Source: Aphrocallistes beatrix (taxonomy: Eukaryota; Porifera; Hexactinellida; Sceptrulophora; Aphrocallistidae). Taken from it: DNA of 64,000 nucleotides. Positions 41,847-51,390 of this stretch are shown here, piece by piece (within the stretch, counting starts at the first letter, position 1; the number at the start of each line of letters is the position of its first letter). A model generated the notes under the pieces. The model was given only the letters and a program-made list of their open reading frames with translations, did no database searches and had not been told where the DNA came from. The stretch is from assembly GCA_963281255.1 (NCBI GenBank), contig OY725502.1, positions 1,860,001 to 1,924,000 of the forward strand, written 5' to 3'. Position numbers and translations under genes: made by a program.

Positions 41847-43655
41847 ATGGAAGAGAAGAACTTCCTCGAAGACCCTGACCTTTATTTCGACGAGCTACCT
41901 CAGCCATTCCATTTCTTGCACAAGCTGATAGATCGTATATTAGACGCAGCTTGGGATCAGTTTTTGTCGTCGGAGCAAGAACGCCGTGAGCATTCTAACC
42001 TGGACAGTTTCAGTGTGGATCTTGTTAGCCAGACAGAGATACCTGATGAAATCACGTTTGTAGATTTGGTAGCCACTAACGTCCATTCAGAAGGAGAAGA
42101 GACCATGGACTCTAACAAGATGTTGCTAATGGCGAACAGAGTACACCTGCTGTACTTCCCAGTATCCTGCTCCTACCAGACGGAGGAGCCTGCATTCCAG
42201 CACAAACTTCCCGCGGAACCTCTCAAGCAGCTGCACGTGCTCCTCGCCTCCGACCGGTGCTCCCTCGTGCGGGGGCGGGACGTGCAGGAGCACGTGCAGT
42301 ACCACTTCCTCGCGGAGCAGGAGGCCCACTCCGTGTGCTGCATCCCAGACGCAGACTCTGTCCGAGTGAGTGGCGTCATGGAAGAGGAACCCTACATCAC
42401 GCTGACCTGCTCTGAGAACGAGGAGACATTCCTTCTCGTCTACAGCTACCCCTTCACTCAGTGGACTGAGACTGCCGCCGCTCTACTCTCCTTGCAGGGA
42501 GAAGAGCCGGAGTCTAATAAACAAATGCCTGCCTTCACGAAACCGAGTTTGATAGCTAAAATCTCTAAACCTCAGCCATTGCAGCCGACTAATCTCTTCG
42601 ACACCACCGATCCTGCTCCCTTCTCTGACCCCAAAGCCTATTTCAACGGAGTCGGACACCCAATCTCACCCGAGTTCTTCCGTAATCAGTCCGCGCTATT
42701 CCAAGCCAGGAGACAAGCATTCGAGTCTGACCTCATCGGTCCCACTTCCGTCCGCCTCCCCCTCACCTCCCCTCACTCGCACACGGTGCTGTCCGAGGCG
42801 CCGGGGAGCAGGAAGGAGGTGGTGGTGTGGTGGGGGGGAGGGGCCGACCTGTTCATTTACTCGTTTCCTACCACTCCGAAGGACACCAACGTCTACCCGG
42901 TCTCTTACATGAACTTCGTCCATCGCATCCTCTGTTCCTCTATCAGCTCGGCCGGGGATATCCTCGTGCTTGCCTTCCCTGGCTCTCTCACTGTGTGGAA
43001 GTTTCCTCACAGAATTCTACTGAAATACCTTCGAGTCGGTGACTTTGGCGACGTGTCTCTAATCCGGTTCATGCCTAGTTTGAGCTTGTCCGGGACGGAG
43101 TACAAGGACAAGTTCGTCTGCTGCGAGAAGAACAAGATCTACGCGGTGGATGTGGACAGATTCGATACGAAGCTGACTCTGCTCAATCAGACGGAGGAGC
43201 CCGTGCTGCCTCGCGTGCTCGCCTTCCAGGCGCTGTTCCTGTCCCCCAACACGCACCTGGTCCTGTTCTCCCACGCGGACGGCGTGAGGAGTGTGCGCAA
43301 CCTAGCAGCCTCCCCCGTCACGCTGACTGTGCTCCGATCTGACAGAGACAGCCCAGCTGGCCTGTCCTCACACCTCCGCGCAGAGGACAGACAGCTGTTC
43401 CTGGTGGCGGGGGCCGCGCACCTGCTCCGCTACGACCTCTCCCGCGTGGTGAGGAAGGTGGCACTGATTAAGACGGAGAGCGAGCCTGCAGCTCCGACTC
43501 AAGAGCAGCTGAGGAAGCCGCTCTTCCTCGTCGAAGGGAATGACAGCATTAAGCGGAATGTGATGAAGTTGTTGGACGAGCAGTACGATGCATATGAATC
43601 CATTAAAGCCAAGGCAGAAGAGGTGTGGAAAGAATTGGATAATTTTTTCAAATAA
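41847..43655 (+). CDS. WDR93: WD-repeat protein, WDR93-like
   Basis: A 602-residue single-exon protein. The N-terminus has DPDLYFDELPQPFHFLHKLI (residues 9-28), a motif I associate with WDR93, an axonemal WD-repeat protein of motile cilia. The middle and C-terminal parts alternate short hydrophobic strands typical of a degenerate beta-propeller (for example DILVLAFPGSLTVWKFP and KFVCCEKNKIYAVDVDRF). They end in a helical tail (LLDEQYDAYESIKAKAEEVW). No transmembrane segment or signal peptide. The coding DNA is clearly GC-richer than the flanks. The neighbour STPG1, 330 bp downstream on the same strand, is also of the sperm/cilium class. The family name rests on the N-terminal motif and overall build and is less certain than the beta-propeller call. 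Confidence 0.6.
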   Translation: MEEKNFLEDPDLYFDELPQPFHFLHKLIDRILDAAWDQFLSSEQERREHSNLDSFSVDLVSQTEIPDEITFVDLVATNVHSEGEETMDSNKMLLMANRVHLLYFPVSCSYQTEEPAFQHKLPAEPLKQLHVLLASDRCSLVRGRDVQEHVQYHFLAEQEAHSVCCIPDADSVRVSGVMEEEPYITLTCSENEETFLLVYSYPFTQWTETAAALLSLQGEEPESNKQMPAFTKPSLIAKISKPQPLQPTNLFDTTDPAPFSDPKAYFNGVGHPISPEFFRNQSALFQARRQAFESDLIGPTSVRLPLTSPHSHTVLSEAPGSRKEVVVWWGGGADLFIYSFPTTPKDTNVYPVSYMNFVHRILCSSISSAGDILVLAFPGSLTVWKFPHRILLKYLRVGDFGDVSLIRFMPSLSLSGTEYKDKFVCCEKNKIYAVDVDRFDTKLTLLNQTEEPVLPRVLAFQALFLSPNTHLVLFSHADGVRSVRNLAASPVTLTVLRSDRDSPAGLSSHLRAEDRQLFLVAGAAHLLRYDLSRVVRKVALIKTESEPAAPTQEQLRKPLFLVEGNDSIKRNVMKLLDEQYDAYESIKAKAEEVWKELDNFFK

Positions 43656-43983
43656 TGTAATTTCAAATTCTTATTTGGGTATATAACATATTCTTTAAAT
43701 CAATCACATAGTCACACTCAAGGCTTCATTTCAAATTGCAGTAGCTTAAATTTAGGAGTGCGGATTCTCACTTGAATATCCGGACTAATGATGTATAACG
43801 TTAGACTATGGCATGCAGTCTAGAATTAATAATTTATGCTCTTCGTCCCTTGAATACATTCCATAATGAAGAGAGTTAAGCTAGGAAGTAAGAGGGTAAG
43901 GGAGGATACAACAGAGTAGAGCATTCGTCGTGAATTTTGAATTCCATGATTTATTAGAACATTTGATTCCTGAAGCCAGTTGG

Positions 43984-46900
43984 ATGGCTGTGTTTAGCCT
44001 CACCCCGATGTACTCTGTCCCGAGCCCCAGCCCCGTGCCTCAGTCCGAGCTCAGTGAAGACATGAGACTACGGACTGCCAGCAGGGCTCTCAGGACCGGG
44101 AGGATATCTGGTGAGTTGGACCTAGAATTGACTAGAGAGGACATTGCTGTGTTGTGTTCATTATGCTATTCTAGTGGGAATTGAACACGATCCGTCTCAG
44201 TAGAACGCTTTAGTAATTATTGTACAAAGTAAGTGCTGAGATATCCACAGAACTCTGCCATACATGACTGATGGTTGACATGTAATGACGAAATCTTTCT
44301 AGCATCCGCCCTGAGTCAGAGGTCCCAGCCGGAGTCCCCTATCCCTCCCTCCATCCCATCCAAGTACCGCACTGTGTTCTACCAGATGTCAGAGAACAAA
44401 GGATTCCAGATGCAATCTCCAAGGTTCCACAGCAAGGAATATTTTGTGAGTGTTGCTTGCCATTAACTGACAGTTAGGACGCTTTGCAGGATTCGTTTTT
44501 GTGGAATCTAGTTATTGACGGGACTACCGTGGGCCAATTCTGGGCGAATATTTTGAATATTTAACATGCTTTTTTCACCATTTTAAATGCCACTGGACGA
44601 GTGATTTACAACCATGGTTGAGCTTATTGTATGCAGAATACTTACTAGGCATGATAACGCAGTGTTTTCAGTGGAGAATGCTACCCACTTCAGACCTATT
44701 TAGCAGCATTCTGGGTAGGAGATTTGCTCTCAGGTTATCGAACGGGGCATTTACCAGCAGTGAGGGTTGCTGTTGCGGTTTTAGGTGAGGAAATAGGCCC
44801 TAAAAACCACGGACCTCAGGAGTTTTTAAGCTAGAGGGAGGGACATGTCGCTTAGCGCCATATACGTATTCTGTTATAATGTAGCTTAATTTTGTTGAGA
44901 CCGTAGATATTGTAAGTGCGTATTTTGTACCGTTAAACAGACTAATGTTCTTCTGCAGAGTGACGCTCCATCTCCCGGCGCTTACAACGTCCCACAGGAC
45001 ACTCTTGTACGAGACGACACCTCTCTCTCCACACGTGGGACTTGTCACTTCGCTTCTAAGGTTGAATGTTGTCTAGAATATGCTAGGTTTATTTATAAAA
45101 ATACGTTTATTAAATATCCTGGCTATCAATCTGATTAGATATTAGACTGTATGTGTGCATTTGTTGGCTGTGTCTGGTGTATACGTAGTAGTTATAACGA
45201 ATATTCTATAGTTGTATTCCTAATTTAGAGTAAACGATTCTCGAAAGGAAAGTCACAGTCACTGGGACCAGGTATCTTATTTTCAAATGAATTATTTCAT
45301 CGTTTAGAAACGAATTATCCGTTTTTAAATCAATCCTCAACAGAGCCAGCGCCACGGATTTTAGAGTGGTTCGCTTTAAACCGGACAGAAAGGACCGGGA
45401 GGATCCTGCCTCATTGAACTATTTCATAGATGTGTATGTATATGAGGGAAAGGGAAGATTGAGCGTAGTTCAAATTTAACATCCTAAATACTCAGAGATT
45501 GATCCATAGCAATTCTTTACAATTATTTACTTCGGCAGAATATTCTTCATTCACTAACTGTACTTCATTTACTCTAGCATCCTATTTCCCCACGCTGCTA
45601 ATCAAGACGAGGAAGGATTTCAACCAGAGCTTAGTGTCCAGGTAGTCCAATGCTATCTCCGTGTCTTGATGCTATTGACTATGGATTGGTAGATGTGATC
45701 AGCATGCACATTATTAATTTTGTTCCTTGTTTCGTGCAGATTGTTCAAGGATCCTGTGGCTCAGTCAGTAAAACCAGAAAGCAACACCCCATCTCCAAAT
45801 AAGTATGACGTAAGTACGATTGATATTGTTTGTTTGTTGACAGTACAAATTCATGAATTAATCAATTTTGATTTAATTTGTTTTGAGACTCGAATGTACA
45901 AGGACTATATAATATCTAGGGCATTAGTCGATCCTCAAAAAAAGGATCCAGATCCCGATCCTAATGCCCTAATAATATCTGACTAGTTTAGAAATAAAAA
46001 AACCAACAAACTTTACAAATGGCAGTAGACTCCCAACTTTCCCTAAATTTGGTTTGATCAAAGCTCTGATACGAGCGAGACATTTATTCGGCAGTACTGA
46101 TTTCTTCCTCTAGCTAAGAAGCCCAGGATTCCAAGAAGCTGAGGAGGATTACTCCATCTTTAAGTCGAAGTAGGTAAGTATGATTTACATGTATCAAGCA
46201 CTCGCATGTCTTATAATATTTATTTTTATATTCCATAGGACTCATCGGGTTTTGAATTCTACATCGAGCAACGTCTTATCCAATCCAGGTCCAGGTACGC
46301 GTTTCTAATGAATTTCATGATTTAAACCAGCTACAAGTGGAACTGTACATATACTGGGGATGGATCCGGTAGGACTCAGCTTTAATAGATAAATCAAAGT
46401 TACATATAAATAAAATACTCAGGACTATTTTTTTTCGCAGATTTCAAAATAATTGCATTTGAGATTTCCTGCGATAATTTTTTGCAATTTTCAAATTATG
46501 GATGTACCATAATTTTGGCAACTAAATCGTTTTCTTTTGACAAAAAACCCCCTGAAATGTCATTATTGTGGCATCCATGATAGGAGTACACTGTCTGCCT
46601 AAAATCATTAACCACGCAGAATAGAGCTTAGGAATGTACTACCAGCGTATATAAATATGGTATCAAAGTACCCACATCCGTTGCTAAAATTTTGATTAGT
46701 CATAAAATGATTGCGCAATAGGTTATATTTATGACGAATTTGGTGATTTTCAGAGGCGTTTAAGGACATTTCTAAGTGTTTTTAAGTTTTCCGCGTAGAA
46801 CTGAGCTGTGAATTGTTTGATTCGAAAAATTTGGATTTTTTCATGGATGTTGCTAGATTCCAGCGTTATCGAAACGCATTTTCCACTTTTGGCCGGCTGA

Positions 46901-49169
46901 AATTGGTCCCCCCGGACCAAATCTTTCGTGACAGTACTATCAGTCTGTCGAACGACATTTTCGAGACATTTTATAATCTAACTTGAAAACTACTTTATTA
47001 TTACGATATATCGCATCAATGTGTCTATTGTAGGACGGTATGATGTGGATAATGATGCCACACAGCACCAGCCCAGTGGATACTCATATGTTTTCAAATC
47101 GAAATCGAAGAGATGTGGAATCGACACCAGTGCCCTTGTGAGACTTTGTGCATATGTATTGGGTTGTAACTTGTATCATACTGTAATATTGCCACTAATA
47201 ATTAGTGTAAGTTTTCTATTTGCTCAGATAAATGCGCACTGATATTCTAGGAAACGGGACCGTTTCGAATCTAGGAGGAGCGAATCTATGTGGAATTGTA
47301 AAACCCAAGTCCTAAATATCCCCGTCCCATCTGCCAGAATATTTATTGAGATATTTTATTTTTGGATTTTTTAGGGTCCCGGTCCAGCCGAATACTCCCC
47401 CCACATCTCTCCGGAGCGAAAGAGCAAATCTAAAACGATGTAAGTTATATTTTAACATTAGCCAATTACGCATATTCAATGAACAATTCTAAAATGTAGT
47501 AAGTGATATCAAAATTAATATATAAAACAGAGTTGAGAATTTTCGTTGAGTTTTGGTAAGCTAGTCGCATCAAATAATATCTAGCCCCCCAGTGAACGGA
47601 GTCAGGCTGTAGCCCTTGTCCTCATACGGCCCTCCGGCTCCCGTCTGCTTCACCTCTCTACGGAGCCTTGCTTCCTTGGGGCGGTTCGCTCTGACATTAG
47701 CCGCCCTCTCCACCCCGGGTTCAACCCTGGCGTCAGACTGCATATTCTGTGCTGGAACGCAGGCCATATTGCCCGGAATCGGTTCGTCATCATATCGTAG
47801 CGTGGCTGTCTTGTTCTCGTTTAGAACGAGTCTCGCCTGGGAGGCGGGGTCTCCTAGCCTGGGAGCAGCGCCAGTGAGTCTCTGTTGTGTGTTGGGAGGG
47901 TTCGGGGGGAGCGAAGGAGCGGTTTCATTGATTATTTCCATTAAGCTCCGCTTGTCCGGCTTGTAGGCTAGAGGAGGGAGTTCCTTCACCGGCTTCTTCA
48001 AGATCGATTTCTTCTTGGGAGCGAAGGAGGACATCTTAGATTTAACCGGGCCAGGGTACAGGGCGAAGTTCGCTGGAGAGGGGAACCTCTTCGGGACAGG
48101 GTTCCTCATGCCCCTCATGGCGAAGAGCTTGGCTCTCCTTAAGGTCAGTTCTGGCGGCATCTCTGCGCTCTCTCCACCGTCATCCTCTGGATACTCGGAC
48201 GGGTAAGCGCGCCTGTCCGGATGCACGAGCAGAGGAATGGCCCTGCGCGGCAGGAAGTCCGGAATGGGACTGAACTGTGACTCCGAATGCTTCTTTAGGA
48301 GATAGCTGAGGACCTGTCTCGTGCCCTGTTCCACTACGCTCCTGGGAGGATCTGAAAGTGGGTTCCCTGACAGGTTCAAACCCGTCAATTTGCTCAGATG
48401 CCCGAGCTCTAGAGGCAGCTGGCCAATCTTATTTCCCGCTAACAGGAGTGTACGGAGGTTTCTCAGCTCCCCGATTGTGCTAGGTAGTCCCACGAGCAGG
48501 TTGTTCCGCAGGTCCAGCCAGCGTAGAGACCTCCACCCCTGCACCACCTGTGCCGGCACCTCTTTCAGCAGGTTCCCCTCTAGGTAGAGGTACTCCAGTC
48601 TGTGGAGCAGGACGAACTCGGTGCAGAGTCGAGAGAGCTGTCTGCTCCGCAGGTCCAAGGACGTGGAGGAGAGCGCTATCGCTGCGGAGAGGAGGGTGCG
48701 GATGCACTCTCCCGGACTCGCTGCTTCTTCTCGAGATCTTTTCTTTCTTTCTGACATTAGATCTTAAATTTATAACGAACTAAAGAAGTAACAGACAATG
48801 ATTTATTTGAGCATAGTAAAAATTAAACATTAGCACAAGTATATAGTATTTATGTGAGTACATACATACAAGCACCAAATCCTCTTCAGTTCTGTCTTTT
48901 AGATTTTTGCATATTTCAGTCATAAACCATTTTCTTTATCGATTAATTATTGGGAATTTAGGAAGAGGCCAACACTGACTTTGGCTGTTCCTGCTCATCC
49001 AATTCCTGTTCCTCCTGGATCTCCTGGTCCTGGATCCTACGAGATCGATGGAGATAGAGCGCGTCCCCTCACTGCTAGCAAGATGAAACAAAGCGCTTGC
49101 TTTAAATCTGTTCCCAGAGGAACACAGTCTCACGATGACAGCATTCCGGGACCTGGCAAGTTATCCTGA
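43984..49169 (+). CDS. STPG1: Sperm-tail PG-rich repeat protein STPG1 (11 exons)
   Basis: Exons inferred from GT-AG sites with matching phase: 43984-44110, 44303-44445, 44959-45060, 45229-45271, 45578-45641, 45740-45809, 46114-46169, 46239-46294, 47034-47137, 47375-47439, 48962-49169. They join to about 345 residues (human about 334). The product carries the sperm-tail PG-rich (SHIPPO) signature repeatedly: SPGAYNVP, SLGPGASYFP, TPSPNKYDLR, NPGPGRYDVD, GPGPAEYSP, SPGPGSYEID and a terminal PGPGK. FKSK-type linkers precede several repeats. Proteins of this family line microtubule doublets or act in sperm tails; STPG1 is also named O6-methylguanine-induced apoptosis protein 2. The donor after exon 3 (gttgaa) is weak and exon 7 uses gtaggt. 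An upstream in-frame ATG at 43930 could add 18 residues. The last intron (1.5 kb) contains a complete antisense gene. Confidence 0.85.
45912..45985. repeat. short inverted repeat in STPG1 intron 6
   Basis: agggcattagtcgatcct and gatcctaatgccct are inverted around a ggatccagatcc core. Probably a tiny MITE remnant. Confidence 0.6.
46590..46900. repeat. fold-back family arm in STPG1 intron 8
   Basis: aatgtactaccagcgtatat, atcaaagtacccacatccgt and attgcgcaataggtt follow the order of the left arm of 7937-8998. Only one arm is present. Confidence 0.6.
47570..48757 (-). CDS. LRRC27: Leucine-rich repeat protein, LRRC27-like, nested in an STPG1 intron
   Basis: A 395-residue intronless gene on the strand opposite to STPG1, lying wholly in its last intron (47440-48961). 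Residues about 35-155 hold four to five leucine-rich repeats: LEYLYLEGNLLKEVPAQVV, LRWLDLRNNLLVGLPSTIG, LRTLLLAGNKIGQLPLELG and LTGLNLSGNPLSDPPRSVV. They are followed by QGTRQVLSYLLKKH. This order, and the WLDLRNN..LP..IG...LRTLLL.GN.I..LP.ELG pattern, match LRRC27 better than other LRR families. The C-terminal 235 residues are basic, Pro-rich and probably unstructured (KKKSILKKPVKELPP). LRRC27 lacks a firm biochemical role but is expressed with ciliary and testis genes in vertebrates. The gene is markedly GC-rich against the surrounding intron. Its open opposite-strand frames are shadows of this composition. Confidence 0.7.
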   Translation of the reverse strand: MSERKKRSREEAASPGECIRTLLSAAIALSSTSLDLRSRQLSRLCTEFVLLHRLEYLYLEGNLLKEVPAQVVQGWRSLRWLDLRNNLLVGLPSTIGELRNLRTLLLAGNKIGQLPLELGHLSKLTGLNLSGNPLSDPPRSVVEQGTRQVLSYLLKKHSESQFSPIPDFLPRRAIPLLVHPDRRAYPSEYPEDDGGESAEMPPELTLRRAKLFAMRGMRNPVPKRFPSPANFALYPGPVKSKMSSFAPKKKSILKKPVKELPPLAYKPDKRSLMEIINETAPSLPPNPPNTQQRLTGAAPRLGDPASQARLVLNENKTATLRYDDEPIPGNMACVPAQNMQSDARVEPGVERAANVRANRPKEARLRREVKQTGAGGPYEDKGYSLTPFTGGLDII

Positions 49170-49483
49170 TTTGAATTTAATTAATTTCGTTCTGTTAACT
49201 TTAACTATGACGAATTGAACCTTTCAAAATAGCTACGATTCTTATTTGTCATTCAGCTGGATTTTAGAGCGACGACCAGCCCCTTTCTGATGCTGAAGGG
49301 TATTCTCCTCTTTAATACGGGGATGAGTCAACTCGAGTTGACTGAATAAGACCGAATATTTGGTAGGAAAATAGATTTTTCCTAAACTGGAATAAGACCG
49401 AAAAAAAATAGGACTGGAATAAGCCCGAATTGTCAAGACTGGAATTTATGTTTCAATAAATTATCACATCATAATAATGAGAA

Positions 49484-51104
49484 TTAATGAAATAACAGAT
49501 GTATAGTGATGAATGAGAAATAATGAAGCAGTGGCACTACATAAATATCTTGAAGTAGGATTCGATTATGGGATTTAAACTTTCTCTTCAAATTTGCATG
49601 AAAGCTCTCTGGACCATTTGTAATACGTTTCTCGACATGAAAAACTGATAGTCTAGAAGGACCAACTTGACCCAGCCAGAATCGTTCATAATACTTCAAT
49701 AACCTCTTTTCTTTTTCATCCTCCAATTGTGAGAAAAAAAGGTTTCTCTTGTTTGATGTACTTAGGGCATTCAAAAAGTTCTCATCCCAAATCTGTATCT
49801 CAAATGATAGTGAAAATAGGATATTTTCTATTTGTCTATTGTATTCCTTAGGGGATCAGCTTCCAATTTGTATATTGGTTTATTTTACAAGGACAATTGT
49901 TGTGGTTCCTACATTATATTTTTGTACATCGGTTTAAGGTAGTCCCTTTGAACGTGATTTTTCGGGTTCCCTTTGATATATTTCAGTTCTGAGCAAATTT
50001 AGATTAAAACTGATCCCTCCATCGAATTCTACGCATCAACTAACATATAGATTGAATTTTCTGAAGTATTATAGTTTGAGGCTGAGGGAATACTATGTTT
50101 TGAAGTGGTTTACTACCATTTTTGTCCCACTTTTTGAGTGGCGAAAATTGACAAAAAATCCACTAAAAGTAGCATGATATTTTTTCAACACGAGCAATAC
50201 TATTGAACACCTCCCGTTTACTTTTTCACATTGGTTCTTAATTATTTAACCTTTTAATGACCTTATTCTACGATTTTCACAACTTTTATTCTCCAAATTT
50301 AGTTTTAAGCCATTTTCAATGGGGAGATTCCAACTTTTCGACACTACCTTAAACCGATGCATAAAAATCTAATATAGGAACCACAATAATTGTCCTTTTA
50401 AAATAAACCAATATATAAATTGGAAGCTGATCCCCTAAGGAATACAATGGACAAATCGGAAATATCCTATTTTCACTATCATTTGAGATACAGATATGAG
50501 ATGAGAACTTTTTGAATGCCCTAAGTAATTAAACATAAGAACAATCTGATCTGTAGGCAGTACGTAGTGGCAAGCACATTAAGAGTTCTATCCATTGTCT
50601 GAATTTCTTTAATTTTCTCTACAACTTTATCGTATAGCGTCCCTGTTTTCGTTGACATCAAAATATGAATGGCAGATAATGAATGAGATTTGTACTGCAG
50701 GAATATATTTAACAGTTGATAAAACTGTTTGGGAACTACACATAGAACGTAGCATCTGCCTGCAATTTCTGATTGATCTTTTGGAAACAAATAGTTTTTT
50801 TCCATTTGGGACTCATAAATCCAATCGCTACCTCATCGGATTCATAAACATCATTTAAAGGGACTTGTGGGGTATGAAGTCTTTTTCTTTTATACATTGT
50901 GCTTTCTATCTGAGCAAAGCTTATATAGCCACCAACCTCAGATTGATTTACTTCATTATCAAATGTTTCCCGAAGTGTTCCTTGAGAATATTCTGACTTG
51001 CGTTTGAGCTTTGATTTAACCTTTAGTATCTCAATATCCTTTTCAGTAGATAGGTGATTTTCATGTTCTTTTATAACTGAAAATTCATTCAATTCTAAAT
51101 GCAA
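49484..51104 (-). pseudogene. MULE-type transposase relic split by a fold-back MITE
   Basis: The - strand piece 51104-50522 contains YISFAQIESTMYKRKRLHTP (cf. MULE ...SS.Y..R....P.LP) and further broken frames. The piece 49764-49484 continues with YYERFWLGQVGPSRLSVFHV and ITNGPESFHANLKRKFKSHN. These resemble the NN..ES.H..L.R......N motif of MULE/FAR1-like transposases in animals. The MITE 49765-50521 lies exactly between the two parts. No terminal repeats of the MULE are found. Confidence 0.5.
49765..50521. mobile_element. mariner-type fold-back MITE with about 190-bp arms
   Basis: The ends gggcattcaaaaagttctca and their complement are flanked by TA. The arms match out to about 49945 / 50346 (aggaccac/gtggttcct region). 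The end motif ggcattcaaaaagt is shared with the mariner at 27318-28651, which may have supplied the transposase. Confidence 0.85.
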
Positions 51105-51319
51105 CTTTGTTTCTCCACCTCAAAAGCCTCCTTGGCACCAGGTTTCGAGCTCCATTCCTCCTTTCAAATGCAACTTCCGTCCCCTCTTCATATTTCCACA
51201 CCTAAAAGCACCCACTTCTTACACACTGTACATATAACTAGGTTTCCGCGACCATTTTCCGTCAACGCTTGTTAAACCTAAGGCAAATTAGGCAATTGGT
51301 CGTAGGTTTTTTTTTGGTT

Positions 51320-51368
51320 TTTGTCCGCCAACCGCGCAGCACAAGCAAGCGAAGCGCGGTTGTTAGAA
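51320..51368 (+). mobile_element. 3' end of a Helitron-like element
   Basis: gtccgccaaccgcgcagcac followed by aagcaagcgaagcgcggttgtt is the damaged 3' hairpin. The 5' part was not found. Confidence 0.5.
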
Positions 51369-51390
51369 TAATAATGTAATATATACTAGA

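Noticed and set aside
47240..47330. A possible extra STPG1 exon (after ctag at about 47273)
   Set aside because: Splicing 47137 directly to 47375 keeps phase 0 and gives the expected FKSK...GPGPAEY order, while the extra exon adds a segment with no counterpart in the family or a stop.
47616..48783. Several open + strand and second-frame ORFs opposite the LRRC27-like gene
   Set aside because: They exist because the gene is GC-rich. They lack domain patterns and the - strand frame has clear leucine-rich repeats.
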